A stretch of DNA of 64,000 nucleotides, from the NCBI RefSeq assembly GCF_000003855.2, contig NW_003101665.1, positions 248,001-312,000 of the forward strand. The letters run 5' to 3'. A model generated the notes under the pieces. It did not search any database, had not been told where the DNA came from, and saw only the letters and a list, made by a program, of their open reading frames with translations. Positions 1 through 11,752 of this stretch are shown here, in pieces. Each line of letters starts with the position of its first letter. Position 1 is the stretch's first letter. This stretch comes from Blastomyces gilchristii SLH14081. Taxonomy: Eukaryota; Ascomycota; Eurotiomycetes; Onygenales; Ajellomycetaceae. Made by a program: the position numbers and the translations under genes.

Positions 1-939
1 AACTCATCTCTCATTGATAATGAGATTGTGAAAATGTGCTATTATGTAAGAACTGTTGATAGAGAATCTAGACATATTTACATATATCTGATCAGAGATT
101 GTATAAGTAGAGAGAGAGTGATTGTAGATCTGCAGAGCTGTAGAAGATACTGATAGCATCAGAAGCTTCACAGAAACTGTCAGCTAAAGTCTGTAAGAAA
201 TTACTTATGAGAAGACTTACAGTAAAGAGTAGAACTATACTGCTTGAAGTCAGAAGCTTATCTAAGAGAGACATACAATTGACTACTGATCTGAAGATCA
301 GATGTGATGATAAAGCTGAGAGAGATAAAGATACTGTTATAAGTGATGATATCTCTACTTCATTATCTAGTAAAAAGTAATCAGAGAAGTTGCAGAGATA
401 CTTATAAGAAGCTCAGCAGCAGTCAGATATTATTTATAAAGATATTAAAATTAAAAAAAATTTTAGTCTTGAGAAGTTCTTACATCAATATATAAATATT
501 ATCAGAAATACTCTCTCTCTGTTATCTGAATAATAACACTTTACAGATGAATGAGAATACTCACAGTTATGAAAATAAGAGCTGTTACAGAAAAAGAAAA
601 AAGAAGATGAGATTTTACAGACAGATCTGAAATATTTATACTACTCTAGAGAGATTTATTTATACTATAAATAATTCTGTGAAACAGTCAGATCACTTTA
701 GTAAATAAAGAGTGATTATGAATTATAGGTCTGAATCTTTCTATATGACTATAAAGAGTGATTACAGACTGTGAATATCTTGATTCTACAATTCTACAGA
801 GTTGATAAAAGAATGAAAAATTCCTCACAATTCTACAGTGTTAAAGAATAATGATTTGTGAGAATGAGTGAAAGATCAACTTACAAATACTTCTCTTTGA
901 TAAGAATAATCTCATAGAAAGTGATTCATCTGCAGAATA

Positions 940-1115
940 AATCTGTGTAATGATCACATAAGAATCTTGATTGAAGATCAACTGAAACTCTTCAGATTGA
1001 AAGATATGAGATGAATCTGTGTAATAATCACACAAGAATCTCACAGAAATGATTGAGAGTCAATCAGAACTCTTCTGTATGAAAGATGTGAGATGAATCT
1101 GTATGATAGTCAGAG
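940..1115. repeat. Imperfect tandem repeat, about 2.3 units of 74-82 bp
   Basis: Similar units begin at about 940, 1014 and 1096. Each opens with AATCTGTRTRATRRTCA-like sequence, and the first two continue through AAGAATCT and end in GAAAGATRTGAGATG. The period changes from 74 to 82 bp, so the units have drifted by indels. Confidence 0.6.
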
Positions 1116-1310
1116 AAAGATCTGCAGGGAATAAAGAATCTCACAGAACAAGAAACTGAGTGACAGACTCTTTTCTCTTCATAGTAACAAGGGATTTTTC
1201 CTCACTGAGGTTTTTTTTTATAGACATGAAGGGTTTTTAGTGAGTATCACTGCAGTGCTGAGCCTGATTCTATAGAATCACTCAGTGAAAGGCTTCACAG
1301 ACAAAGCCTT

Positions 1311-1325
1311 AGAGAGAGAGAAGTA
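1311..1325 (+). promoter_or_regulatory. Polypurine tract of element C
   Basis: A purine run of AG dinucleotides ending in AAGTA sits immediately before the TGTAAGAA that opens the 3' LTR. This is the expected position of the plus-strand primer of an LTR retroelement and fixes the element's orientation as plus. Confidence 0.6.
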
Positions 1326-1537
1326 TGTAAGAAATTCTGCTTCTCATAGATTCTTTACTTCTATTTCTATCTCTTGTATAATTAATAAAGTTAGTGACTC
1401 TTGACTACATACAACTATATAGACTGAAGTTCATGAATACTATTCACAACTCAGCTTGAATACTATTATACATTTGATCTCTACATTTTATCTTTCCACT
1501 ATGAATACTTCTAGTAGTTAACAGTACATATCACGCC
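1326..1537 (+). repeat. 3' LTR of element C, left piece (212 bp)
   Basis: Begins TGTAAGAA after a polypurine tract. The LTR resumes at 16092 and ends TTCTTACA at 16137, giving a perfect 8-bp inverted terminal repeat and a total of 258 bp once the LINE is removed. The split point carries the LINE's 15-bp target duplication. Confidence 0.7.
1523..1537. repeat. Left target-site duplication of the LINE
   Basis: AGTACATATCACGCC here is repeated exactly at 16077-16091. The 15-bp direct repeat brackets everything between and defines the LINE ends. Confidence 0.9.
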
Positions 1538-1550
1538 GTGTCTGAGTGAG

Positions 1551-2772
1551 ATGAATGAAGATGTTCTGTTAATTCTTCATACTCAGGCTAGACAACTACA
1601 GAAGGTGATAAAGTTCAAACTTGGAATTTCAAACACAGTTCAAAAAACATTGAAAATTCTGAGTATAATCACTGACTCTTCATCTTGCTCTTCTTCTTTT
1701 TTTTCTACTTCTTCTTCTTCTTTGAATCAGAAGAAAACATATGCTCAAGTAGCTGAATCTGCTGTCTCTAAACCTGCTGTCTCAAAACCTGCTCAAAATC
1801 CTGAGAAAACTGAGAAGAATACTGCTCATACTTCTATTCATAGAAAAGTGAAGAAAAAAATACAAAAGAAGAAAAACTTTCAAATCTCCAGAAATAGAAG
1901 ACTTATTCTCAAAGTCTCAAATCAGGATATCTTGCAAAGGAACAAGCTAAACTTAAATCTCATTTTCAGAATCAGAAATGAAATTAATTAGCAGTTCTTT
2001 TCTTAGTTAATGACTGATATTGAAGTTCAAAAATCAGTTATAGCTTTAATTGAGTTATTCTTCTTTGAAAACTCCATCATTCTGACTACAATGCCTGAAT
2101 TCAGTGCAGAATTCCTTATTCAGAATGAGAATCTCTGGAAATCAGTAGTAGAATCTTTGTTAAACACAACAATTGTATCTGAGAGAGATGAAAAGTGAGA
2201 TCAATTCATTCTTCATAATATTCCAGTTGAAATTTTTAACTGTGAAGAAGAAATGCTACTTCTTAAAAATGAATTAAAAGAATACAACTCTATTCAACTG
2301 AGAAAAGAGCCTGTATGACTAAATTCAATTGAGTTCAGATAAAGCAGAAGAAATGCCTCTGTTCTAGTATATATAAAAACACTTAAACAGTCAAAGATCT
2401 CTGAAGTAAGAGTAACAGATTTAAAAATGAGAGTTCATGAATACAAAGACTCAAGAATGAATCTCAAAGCTCAAACACAGTGTTCAAACTGTCAAAGATA
2501 TGAACACTTTGTAATCTCTTGTTTTAGAGACTCAAAATGTGCATTCTATGCCAGAGATTACAAAACTAGTGAGTATAAATGTGAAACATGCTCAAAAAGA
2601 GATGAAATATATCAACACACTCTGCTTAAATGCTCTAATTGCAAAGAAAAACATGCATCTAGCTCAAAAGAATGTATGTTTACTTCAAGAACTCAAAAGA
2701 ACTGAAGAAAAGATAAAGCTCAACGCAAATCTAGAACTGAAGAGAATAGTCAAGCCAGTAAACTCATAACTG
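1551..2772 (+). pseudogene. LINE ORF1, gag-like nucleic-acid-binding protein with CCHC knuckles
   Basis: ORF1 products of Tad-type LINEs bind the element RNA in the retrotransposition particle. From ATG 1551 one frame can be followed to the Gypsy A1 insertion at 2773, broken only by stops (for example 1989-1991 and 2196-2198). Residues 53-64 are a Ser-rich run, followed by a KTYAQVAES-like motif typical of the family. The C-terminal part, about 2475-2690, has three Cys clusters. The first is a perfect CX2CX4HX4C (CSNCQRYEHFVISC); the second has lost a Cys and the His to Tyr; the third is CSNCKEKH followed by SSSKEC. If A1 is removed the frame runs to a TAA at 11547-11549. Confidence 0.85.
2769..2772. 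repeat. Target-site duplication of Gypsy A1 (ACTG)
   Basis: ACTG precedes the 5' LTR here and follows the 3' LTR at 11520-11523. If the LTR is taken to end in CAC, the duplication reads AACTG (5 bp). Confidence 0.75.
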
Positions 2773-2938
2773 TGTGATTCGGAAGAATGTACAACCGCCG
2801 GAAAATAACGCGGCCGCTTCCGAACATGCTTATGAATGTAAAGGGGCTCTAGCGGCCACTAATTAATTTAGATAATGTATATAAGAAGCCGGTGTATGCC
2901 TGTAATCATACACTGACTCAAGCAATCTTTGAATCACA
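2773..2938 (+). repeat. 5' LTR of Gypsy A1
   Basis: 166 bp, TGTGATTC...GAATCACA. It keeps 9 CpG by my count, including a GCGGCCGC site, against 3 in the 3' LTR. The sequence after it starts TCTGATAGCATG and does not resemble a common tRNA 3' end, so the primer is unknown. Confidence 0.9.
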
Positions 2939-3373
2939 TCTGATAGCATGTCTAAAAACTGGTGAGAAGCGCAGGCTTCTCCAGAACATGATAATTCCAT
3001 CTACAAAGCAATTCATAGTTATCATATCAGTGTGGTTCTAAAAATGCCTCAAAAGATAGGCATATGAAGAGTGATAAGTGAAAGAGCATTCAATTGATGC
3101 TGCTTAACTTGTTGAGGGAAAACTCCATGCTCAGATGAATACCATGTATGATATACAAACAGATGAGATGTGAGAAAGAAGATATAAGTAATGAATCAGA
3201 TTCAAAGAAGTTCACTCTCTATTTAAAAGAAGAATGAAAAGAAGAGTAGCTATCACTGAAGTTGTATAATGATAACAGAAATTATATAATAATATAGTGA
3301 TATAATAATATAGTAATATAATAATATAGCAATATAATAATAGACATTGTATAATTAATGAGAAATCACTGAA
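2939..3373 (+). other. Gypsy A1 leader between 5' LTR and gag
   Basis: Untranslated leader with no recognised gene. It contains a short run of TATAATAATATAG-type repeats near 3285-3345 that is mostly absent from copy A2 (17440-17480), so it is a local microsatellite expansion in A1. Confidence 0.6.
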
Positions 3374-4829
3374 ATGAATATCTTCTCTAGTTAATATAAA
3401 CAACACTCTTCTCTACTATCTGAATCAGAAGATATGCAGAATCTTTCAGAGAGTTTACTCAAAACAGTAAGAAAAGCAGCTGAGATTACTGAACTGAAAT
3501 TGAAGCTCTGTACATGTACAAGAATTCTAAATGAAATTAAGGCCTTGCATACACAGTGACAGACTAAGATGAAAGTGAAATAACAATTAATATTCACTGC
3601 AGATCAAGCATTTACTATGAAGAGCTTCACTGATGCAATCACTATTATTAAGAAGAATAGAGAAAACCAGGTCTTAGATCTACAGTAGAAGATTGAATAT
3701 TTATACAGATAGATAACTATGCTGAATCTGAAGATTGTACTATAATTATTCATAATCTCTTTAGAAGTGTACACATTATCTGAGACTGCTGCACAGAATG
3801 AGAATCTGAGCATGAAATATATCAAGCTGAGAGATCTGTCAGAGTCATTAAGCTTCAATGATAATTAAAATAATAATACTGTAATCAGCTAGCTAAGTCA
3901 GATGTGATTATATTATCAGATTGAATACAAACTTATAGACAGACAGTTAACAGAATTTCAACAAGTCTTAAGATCTGCTGCATTTCTATGCAGAAAAGTG
4001 AAGTTATTATAAATAACTGATGAAAAGATAAATCTCACAGATCTGAAATGATATTCATTCTTATAAATATAGAATGAGTTTTTCAAATAAATCTTACACA
4101 ACTTTGAGAAAGTGAATATATGAAATAAGTATTATGAATGCTTTACTAAGTGTAGATAAATAAGTGATCTTATATTATACTTTATACACTTCAGCTTACA
4201 CTATCTTGTATTGAATGAAGAGCTTTCAACATTTTTCTATTTATAGATCTTTATTCATAATCTTACACTCAAGTTAAGAGTAGAATGAAAATGCTTAATC
4301 TCACAGTCAGATACAGTAAAGAAAGCATATAACATTCTCATTGTATGAGAATAAGTAAGTTAACTGTGATAGAAAATACTGTAATTAAGTATATCTCAAC
4401 AGAGAATAGATAATCAGACTTTCATAATACAAGTTATATACTTCAATACAATGAATCTAGATTTGAATATCATTGCTAAAGCACTGAATTGTCTGAAAAA
4501 GAGATTCTCTGAGTGAAAATCTTGATATTATAAGTATTGAGCTTACTTCAACTGCAGATGCTAAAATCATGATATAAAAGATTACACACAGTGTACACAG
4601 TCAAGAAAACCAAGAGAGTTAAAAAACTAGCAGAATCAGTAAGCTCAGAGACACTTGCTGATATTCTATGAAAAGTCTTCAAAGTGAAAGAGATGTCTGT
4701 GTTAGATGATTCTCTGAATTCTGTGAATATCAAGAGAAAGCAGGCTTCTGACTGAGATGCAGATGAGAATGAAGTGAATACTCATTTCAATACCTTGAGA
4801 TCTGAAATGTTAATATATAAAGAGCACTT
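3374..4829 (+). pseudogene. Gypsy A1 gag, decayed
   Basis: Gag forms the particle that packages element RNA. ATG 3374 matches the ATG at 17518 in copy A2. The first 200 or so codons read as a Lys/Glu/Leu-rich, probably helical protein with scattered TAG, TAA and TGA stops. A CCHC knuckle lies at 4544-4585. There the first and last Cys have become Tyr and a further codon is a stop, whereas copy A2 keeps all four ligands. Frame changes occur between the start and the knuckle, so indels are also present. Confidence 0.75.
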
Positions 4830-5106
4830 GAGTAAGAATTGAGAGATGACTGTTAATGAATACAGAAGTATCTATATAATATATTAATAATTATATGATT
4901 CAAAGACTGAAAGAGGTTCACTGAGTGAAGAATTCTCAATGTATAAGATTATCTGATAATTAATATTTAATATTATCTGTAAGAGTAAGAGTTTCCTTGC
5001 ACTTCAGAGAATGATCTTGCTATATTTGAATGTGAGAGCTGCAGAATATGAAATATAACCTTATTCTCAGACTTAATTGATTTCAAAGATTCAATCTGCA
5101 GACTCA

Positions 5107-5114
5107 ATGATGTA
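5107..5114. repeat. Target-site duplication of the hAT-type insertion in A1
   Basis: ATGATGTA here and again at 5621-5628. Copy A2 has a single ATGATGTA at the matching place near 19252-19259, which is the empty site. Confidence 0.9.
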
Positions 5115-5620
5115 TAGACTGGCCGCCGGGACCATGAATTTCACGTTTGGTCTCATTTGGTCTGGTCCCATACATTTCTTGGCGTGAATCCTGCTGGGAC
5201 TGGCTATCAAAAAAACATGTAAAGTGACTATATATCAGATCTTAAAATGGAACCATGACTTGAAAAAAATGAGAAAGTGGTCTCATTTGGTCTCATTTAG
5301 TCACATTCTTGGCATAAAGTTACTATTTTTAGACATTTTAAGGTTTTTTTTAGACTATTTTTAATTTTTTAAAAAGTAACACTTTTTGATAACACTCAAA
5401 TGAGATTTAAAGTCATTTAAAGCAATAAAAATAATTTAAATTGAGAAGTAGAAATCATGATCCCATTTGGAAAATGTGACAAGAGTAGACAGTAAGTCCC
5501 ACTGGGACAGTATGGGACTACTATCTAATGTTAAAACCGTGTAATGGGATCAGTCGAATTGGTAATGAGACTATCAAAAAATCTGGTCCTGGTCTCAGAC
5601 ACGGTCACACGGTCAGTCTA
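5115..5620 (+). mobile_element. hAT-type non-autonomous element (MITE), copy 1, 506 bp
   Basis: Terminal inverted repeats TAGACTGGCCG and CGGTCAGTCTA (one mismatch) with an 8-bp target duplication indicate the hAT superfamily. No coding frame is present. It is much less AT-rich than the surrounding Gypsy sequence and keeps many GG, CC and CG steps, so it is younger or less mutated than its host. Its first ~90 bp and last ~35 bp match the ends of the 5.8-kb element at 41473-47296, of which it looks like an internally deleted derivative. Confidence 0.88.
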
Positions 5621-8600
5621 ATGATGTACATGTTATATATAATTAACTGATAAGAAGAAAACAGTTCATATAATTCTATTAACTGATATGAGAAGAACAT
5701 TTCATATCTCTGATATAGAAGAATTAAATCTGCTTATACATTAATAAGCAAAGAGAATAATTTACAAGATCTCATTTAAAAGTATTCTGTATATCATACA
5801 GAACCCAGAAGCAGAGAAAATCAAGATAAAGAATATATAAGAGAATAAGTGTATAAAGAAGCTTCTGAAGAAGTATGAAAAGATCTTCTGAATAGATCTT
5901 TCATCAGAATTACTGCTGAAATGAGAATTCATACATGAGATTGATACAGAGAATATGAAATCAGTCAATTAAAATGTGTATTCTCTGTTGCAAATGCATC
6001 TTGAAGAATAGAAGTATCAGATCACAGACCTTGTAGAATATAGTCTTATATAACTCTTATTAAGTATGTGAGACTTTTCAGTTCTATTCATGAAAAAGGC
6101 AGATGAGAAGTGATGAATGTGTATTAATTATTAAACACTTAACAAGCTTATGATCAAGAATGAATACTTATTATCATGAATTCAATAACAGTTGAATACA
6201 GTCAGAAATACCTGATATCTATTGAAGATTGATCTTCTCTCAGAATATTGACAGATCTGTGTAGATGAACTGTCAGTACTGTGAATCATATTTAATATAC
6301 AATGAGAAAAGTGTGAATTTCTGATAATATCATTCAGTCTAATAAATCTGTTCATCATCTTTCAAACAATGATGAATACAATTCTTTATAAATAGAATGA
6401 AATCTTATACCATGTATATCTGAATGACATTCTAGTCTTCTTAAACTTATACAATGAATATCTGAAGTATCTTGATAAAATGCTTACAACTCTGACAGAG
6501 TATAAGCTCTATATTAAATTAACAAAGTGTGTGTTTGAAATGAAAGAGTTGAAGTTTATAGAATATATAGTGAGTGATGACTGTATATATCTCATTCTGA
6601 AGAAATTAAATGTTATAGTGAATTGACTGCAGCTGAGAAATGTGTATTATATATAATAGTTTCTTGAGTTAATCTCATATTACTGCAGATTTATCAAGAT
6701 TTTTACATAAATAGCTGTAGCACTCTCAGATCTCTTAAGAGAAATAGATGCTAATCTGCAGAAGAAGAAGTTTCAGTCAATTATCTGAAATACTGTGTGT
6801 AAAGAGACTTTCTCACACTGAGAGAATATGTATAATCTTCTCAGTGCTTATTCAATCAGATTGCAATAATCTTTCTATATTGAAATAGATATATTTGAAT
6901 GAGCTATCAGAGACACTCTTCTACAGATGAGTAAGAACAGCAAGCTGCATCTGATGATATATAATAGTAGAAAACTATCAGGCACTGAGCTCAATTACTC
7001 AGTGCATGAAGAGAAATTGCTAGTGATTAAGCACACACTGATATTATGAGATAGATATATTGACAACAGATATATGACAATGATAATCACAGATCATGAA
7101 AGCCTCATCTATTTATAATTAATGATAAAACCTTTCAAATACTTAGTATGTTGAATCTCAGAGTTTTAAGTATATAATCTATATACTAAATACTGAAAGA
7201 AATCAAACACTGTAATATCTGATATAATCAGTCACAGACCTGATTTCATGAGTGAGAATTCTGTGAATCAGATATAAGAGAAGTTCATATTAAATGTACT
7301 GAAAGAGTGTAAGAAATCAGAATGAGTAAATATAATGATCTCTCACTTGAAGAATAACAAGATATTGAATAACAAGTATCTTGTAAAAGTGATAGAAGAG
7401 ATACTTTCAAACTTCAAGCTGAGGAAATTGAAAAATGATATTATGTTTTATCACAATCTAGAATATATAGAAGCTCTCTATCTAGAATATTCATTTAGAT
7501 ATAACTTAATAACTCACATGCACAAGGAATTCAGTCACTTAGAAAGCTCTGAACTTATAAGTGTACTCAAATCAAGAGCATACTGATCAAGCATGACTGA
7601 GAATATTCAGATGTATACTCACAAGTGCCTGAATTATCAGGTCATAAAAGAATCTAAGAAAGAATTAGAATGTGAGAAAGTACAATATCAGATAAAGTGT
7701 ATAATATAACTGTTTAAATGATGAAGAGTGAATCTCATAGACATATTACTGTGAATATTAAATGAAAATCATTGAATAATCACTGCTATTGACTACACTA
7801 CTGACTGATCAGTTGCAATAGCAGTTTCAGAGATAATAGAGAAGATAGTGATAAAGTTTCTATATAATAAGATCTATATCAACTATGAAATACTGTATGA
7901 GATTCTAACTGATAATAGTGTGAATCTTATAGAAGAAGCAGTGAGACATTTCATGAGCCAGTTACAGACAAGATATTATAGAACAACAATATATCATTTA
8001 TAAATGAATGGAAAAGTGAAATACTTGAATGAAATCTTGAGTAATATGCTGATGAAATATCTAGTGAGCAAGTCTATAAGATTATGAGATGAATATCTCA
8101 GTCAGGCACTATTAGTCACATGAATTTGACAGTATACAGTCTTCAAGTGTTCACTATTCTACCTGTTGTATGGATTGCATCCGCGCATTCTGAAGAATGT
8201 TTTGAAAAAGATGAGAAAGAGAACAGTGATTGCAGATACAGTAGAAATAACAGTTACAGATGCAACAGTTGCAGATACAGAATCAAGATTGAAAGAGATC
8301 AGTTATACACATGCAAAAGCTAATGAGTTACTCCTGAACTGAGTAATTCAATTAAAAAGAATATGAGACTCACTAGTTAAGAAATTGAGTCTCAAGATAA
8401 GAATGTGTGTTCTTGTATATAATAAGAGTTCTAAGAAGTTTCAATCTAGATGATTTAAGTTATATAAAATACTTAAATCACATTCTCTGAGAATATACAC
8501 ATTGAAAGAATCAGAGAGATAGATCTTATACAACTTAATAAATGATTCACATCTTATAAAGATAAAGATATAAGACTTGAGTGAAATATAATTATTCACA

Positions 8601-9200
8601 GCACTCTCATCATTGTTGAAAAAGAAGAGACTTATAATTGAAAAGTCTTATAAAGTAAGAGAAATTATAGATACTTATAATTCAGATAATCTCACTTATT
8701 TCAATCTTTTCATAATTATAAGAAAAGAATGAGAAGCAATGAAGAAATCAGATAAATATCACACTTTAATAAGTAATGAGACTGTAGTCAGTCATACAAT
8801 AATGTGCTGCAGACAGTAGATGTAATGCAGTAAAGAGCAGTCTCAGAGCAGCAGACTTGCATATGAGTCAGATTGCAGAAGAAAAAGAAATTCAGAGTTG
8901 AATTTGACTATTTATATCAGTTTAATTACAGAGATAACAGACAATGAATCATCTGAAATATTCATGAATATATAAGACCAAGTTATCTCAACTTCTGAGA
9001 ATGCTCAGAGATCAGATGAGATTAGTTTCAATGAGCTTTTCACTATAGTAATCTGAGCAGGTGAAGAGAGACAGTATAATGTATAAGACAGAATTATAAA
9101 AGATGAAAGCTGTTGAATCTAGTCACTGAATACTGTATTATATAGAGATTATATAAGAGTAGTGACTAGCAGATAAAGAAAAAGTGTAAGAAAAGAGAAG

Positions 9201-11341
9201 AGATAATGAATTGATTATTAACTGTAAAAATCAGCTGTAAAAGACAAATGTTATCATACATATCTCATTCATTTTTATATATCACATATTTAATTTATTT
9301 TCAACATCATGTCATCTGAAAAACATCAAAAATAAAGAAAATCTCAAAACTTGAGATCTGTAAGAAATTCAAGAGCTGTAAGCTGCTCTTGTAATAATAC
9401 TGTATATGTCTCTGATTTCTCTACTGCTCTGTGTATAACATTAATATCATTTATCACAAGATTGACTGAAATGCTAATATAGAAATCTGTACATATATGC
9501 ATAGAAAAATTAAAGAAGAGTGCAGAACTTACAGAATTAGAAGTCAGAATAGAGAAGACAGAGATAGAAGAAATGAATGAAGAAGAAGAAGAAGAATTAG
9601 ATAAATAATAATGAGAGTCACTCAGAGCTGAACACTTATAATCTGATATACACACAATCTTTCTCACAGAAGAGAAAGAGAAAGTGATAGAAGAAGCATA
9701 AGAATAGAAGAGAGTAGTCTCAGTGATGTTATTATCTTTGATTAAATTAATCTCTGATACTGGAGCAACTAAGAACTATTATTAGCATATAAAACTGTAA
9801 AAGCAGAGATAACAATTACTGAATGAATATCTGCTGATCTTAGAATTATACACATAATTACAATATGCATGAGACTTCTCAGAAAGAGAGAGAGAGACAC
9901 AGAGAAATGTAGAAAGTAGAACACAGTATATGAACAGCTCATTTTCATAATAACATCTCAGACAAGACATATGAGTCTCACACTTATAAGTGTAAAAAAG
10001 TACAATATCTGTGTTTTTATTTCTGAAAACACAGATATTCTTCACCTGCATTATACAGTCAGATGATAAATGCTAGAGAATAGACTGATACAGATTAATT
10101 ATTCTGAAGAAATTTATCAGAGTGAATATATCTATAATATTGAATTTAACAGTTGTAAAAAGTTTCTTAGTGTCTGTCAACATCATAACTTTATATATAA
10201 TAAAACTTGTAATGATTTTCTCTAAGAATAGAAAAATCAGTATTAAAAAGAAAAGATGAAAAAGAAAAAGACTTACAATCTTAATACTGTTAAGAAGAGA
10301 AGTGATTCTCTGATATAAATAAATAATTATCTTATCATAAATATTTAAAATGAATATAATAATCAGTATTTATAACTGAGCTTTATATAGTTATATTATA
10401 CACAGTCTTCATATAATAAATTATTTTAGAAGTCAGTAAGAAGAACAGAAGTGTATATACTAAGAAACATGATTGATTAAGTCTATACAACATCTTCTTA
10501 CAACAGAAAGAGCTGATAATAAAAGCAGAGATAATAGAAGCAGAGAGAGTAGAAGTAGTAAGAGTAGAGGTTGCAGAAACAGAGGTAGCAGAAGGGAGAG
10601 AATCAGACATAGAGACAGGTGTAGAAGATTAAGAGAAAGTGACAGAGAAAGAAATAGAGAGAGTAGAGAGAAATGTAGAAGACTCAGATATATATAATGT
10701 AAACAATTTCTTTATTATTATATTTCTCAAGTTCTCAACTGATGAATTAATATTGAGATCACGATTATTAATGAATATGAATCTGTCAATGTGTGAAGAT
10801 TCTACATGAATTAAAACAAAATATCAGTATCTGTGTTCATACAAAACATGATCAGATGCCTGCTAGAAAAAGAAGATTAAGAGTATATAAGAAGATGAAG
10901 AAGATGTGTCATTCATAATAGTATGTTCTGATAATTATTAGAGAATAAAAAAGTTCTGATTATATTCTACAATGTGTTACACTCACTGCTAATAAACTGC
11001 TCAGTATGAACACTATAATGATGCTTATTGTGAAAATGAGAGATCATTGTCAGAAATGTGTACAATGTGATAGATGAACAGATAGAAAGTGTTGAATAGA
11101 AGAAGAAGTAGAAATCTTGAATAAGATGATAGCATTTGATGATAATAATGATGAAGAAGATGATTGAAGAATGAAAAAAGTTAGTAAATGAGTGATATAA
11201 TATAGTGAAAGTTTCTTTGTGAGAGTGTATACAGAATGCTAGCTGAATCAGAGATAGACTACACTATTGCAAACACTAGTAACACGCTAATCTGCATGAA
11301 GCTAGAGCATACATCATGATCACATGAGTGTGACTAAATCT
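9201..11341 (-). pseudogene. Opposite-strand reading frame region in the 3' part of Gypsy A1
   Basis: The segment between pol and the 3' LTR reads best on the minus strand. The frame at 9344-9667 encodes a Ser-rich stretch followed by a part ending LTALEFLTDLKF. The frame at 9782-10051 has paired Cys (CLRC) and further Cys. The frame at 10383-10610 is Ser/Thr/Ala-rich. The same peptides in the same order occur in copy A2 at 23017-23232, 23410-23682 and 24011-24478, so they are an original part of family A. Reading frames change between the three blocks, which could reflect introns or decay. The product is unknown. On the plus strand the purine-rich part near 10473-10697 translates as an Arg/Ser repeat, which I consider the shadow frame. 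Confidence 0.5.
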
Positions 11342-11353
11342 GATGAGAGAGAA
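11342..11353 (+). promoter_or_regulatory. Polypurine tract of Gypsy A1
   Basis: GATGAGAGAGAA directly precedes the 3' LTR; the corresponding A2 sequence is GGTGGGAAAGGA. Confidence 0.7.
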
Positions 11354-11519
11354 TGTGATTCAGAAGAATGTACAACTGCTGAATAATAATGCAGTCACTT
11401 CTGAACATGCTTACAAATGTAAAGAAGCCCTAGCGGCCACTAATTAATTTAGATAATGTATATAAGAAGCCGGCGTACATCTGTAATCATACACTAACTC
11501 AAGCAACCTTTGAATCACA
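11354..11519 (+). repeat. 3' LTR of Gypsy A1
   Basis: 166 bp, same ends as the 5' LTR. The half next to the element body has lost every CpG, while the outer half keeps three. It is followed by ACTG (11520-11523). Confidence 0.9.
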
Positions 11520-11752
11520 ACTGCAAGCTTAAAAAGAAGAAACTCTTAACTATTTAAATCTTCAAACTTCAATTCTTTAGTTAAATGTAAACAGAATTTG
11601 AATCCTCAAACTTCTGTTAAGATTAAAGAATTGAGAAATGACTCTGATAATAAATTAGATATAATATAAGCAGTTGAGATTTCTACTTTTCATAATAGTT
11701 ATAATCTACTATCTGATGATAGTGATTAGATTCTACTCTACTCTCTTTTAGT

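Larger units (their letters stand above)
1..1325 (+). other. Internal 3' part of LTR element C, coding content not recognised
   Basis: This stretch lies directly upstream of a polypurine tract and an LTR, so it is inferred to be the 3' end of the body of an LTR retroelement whose 5' part is outside the window. It is AT-rich, all six frames carry many stops, and I recognised no reverse transcriptase, integrase or gag motif in it. The frame starting at base 1 has the longest stop-poor runs, but no family can be named from it. It contains an imperfect tandem repeat near 940-1115. It does not resemble the 3' parts of the Gypsy families A or B in this window. Confidence 0.5.
4830..9200 (+). pseudogene. 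Gypsy A1 pol (protease, RT, RNase H, integrase), split by a hAT element
   Basis: The protease site near 4855 reads NTEV where A2 has DTEA and functional enzymes have DTGA. The 5115-5620 insertion interrupts the segment after it. Reverse transcriptase covers about 6060-6640, with YLND-ILVF near 6418-6435 in place of YLDD-ILIF. RNase H covers about 6860-7240. The integrase zinc-binding and core regions cover about 7335-8320, including the H-x-H-K-x-x-x-H-L segment and a short frame at 8120-8323 that spans the region of integrase before its C-terminal domain. The GPY/F-like C-terminal segment follows at about 8330-8600. A further stretch to about 9200 stays fairly stop-poor and is alike in A2, so pol may have a C-terminal extension. 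Many Trp codons have become stops. Confidence 0.8.
2773..11519 (+). mobile_element. Ty3/Gypsy retrotransposon family A, copy A1 (complete, 8747 bp)
   Basis: LTRs of 166 bp begin TGTGATTC and end GAATCACA, and the insertion is flanked by ACTG on both sides. Inside, in order, are gag with a decayed CCHC knuckle, then protease, reverse transcriptase, RNase H and integrase. This order (integrase last) places it in Ty3/Gypsy. About 2 kb between pol and the 3' LTR carries a minus-strand reading frame. A 506-bp hAT-type insertion sits in pol. All frames are broken. It lies between the two ORFs of the LINE, so it inserted later than the LINE. Confidence 0.92.

Noticed and set aside
92..274. Small minus-strand frames at 92-274 and 841-1044
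   Set aside because: Short, not conserved elsewhere, low-complexity composition, and opposite to the inferred orientation of element C.
2939..2955. Self-priming or tRNA primer site in family A
   Set aside because: No matching 11-base word in the LTR and no match to a usual tRNA 3' end that I can recognise.
10473..10697. Arg/Ser-repeat protein, also at 24131-24334
   Set aside because: Arises from AG-rich repeats; the minus-strand frame connects better with neighbouring conserved blocks. It remains an alternative.
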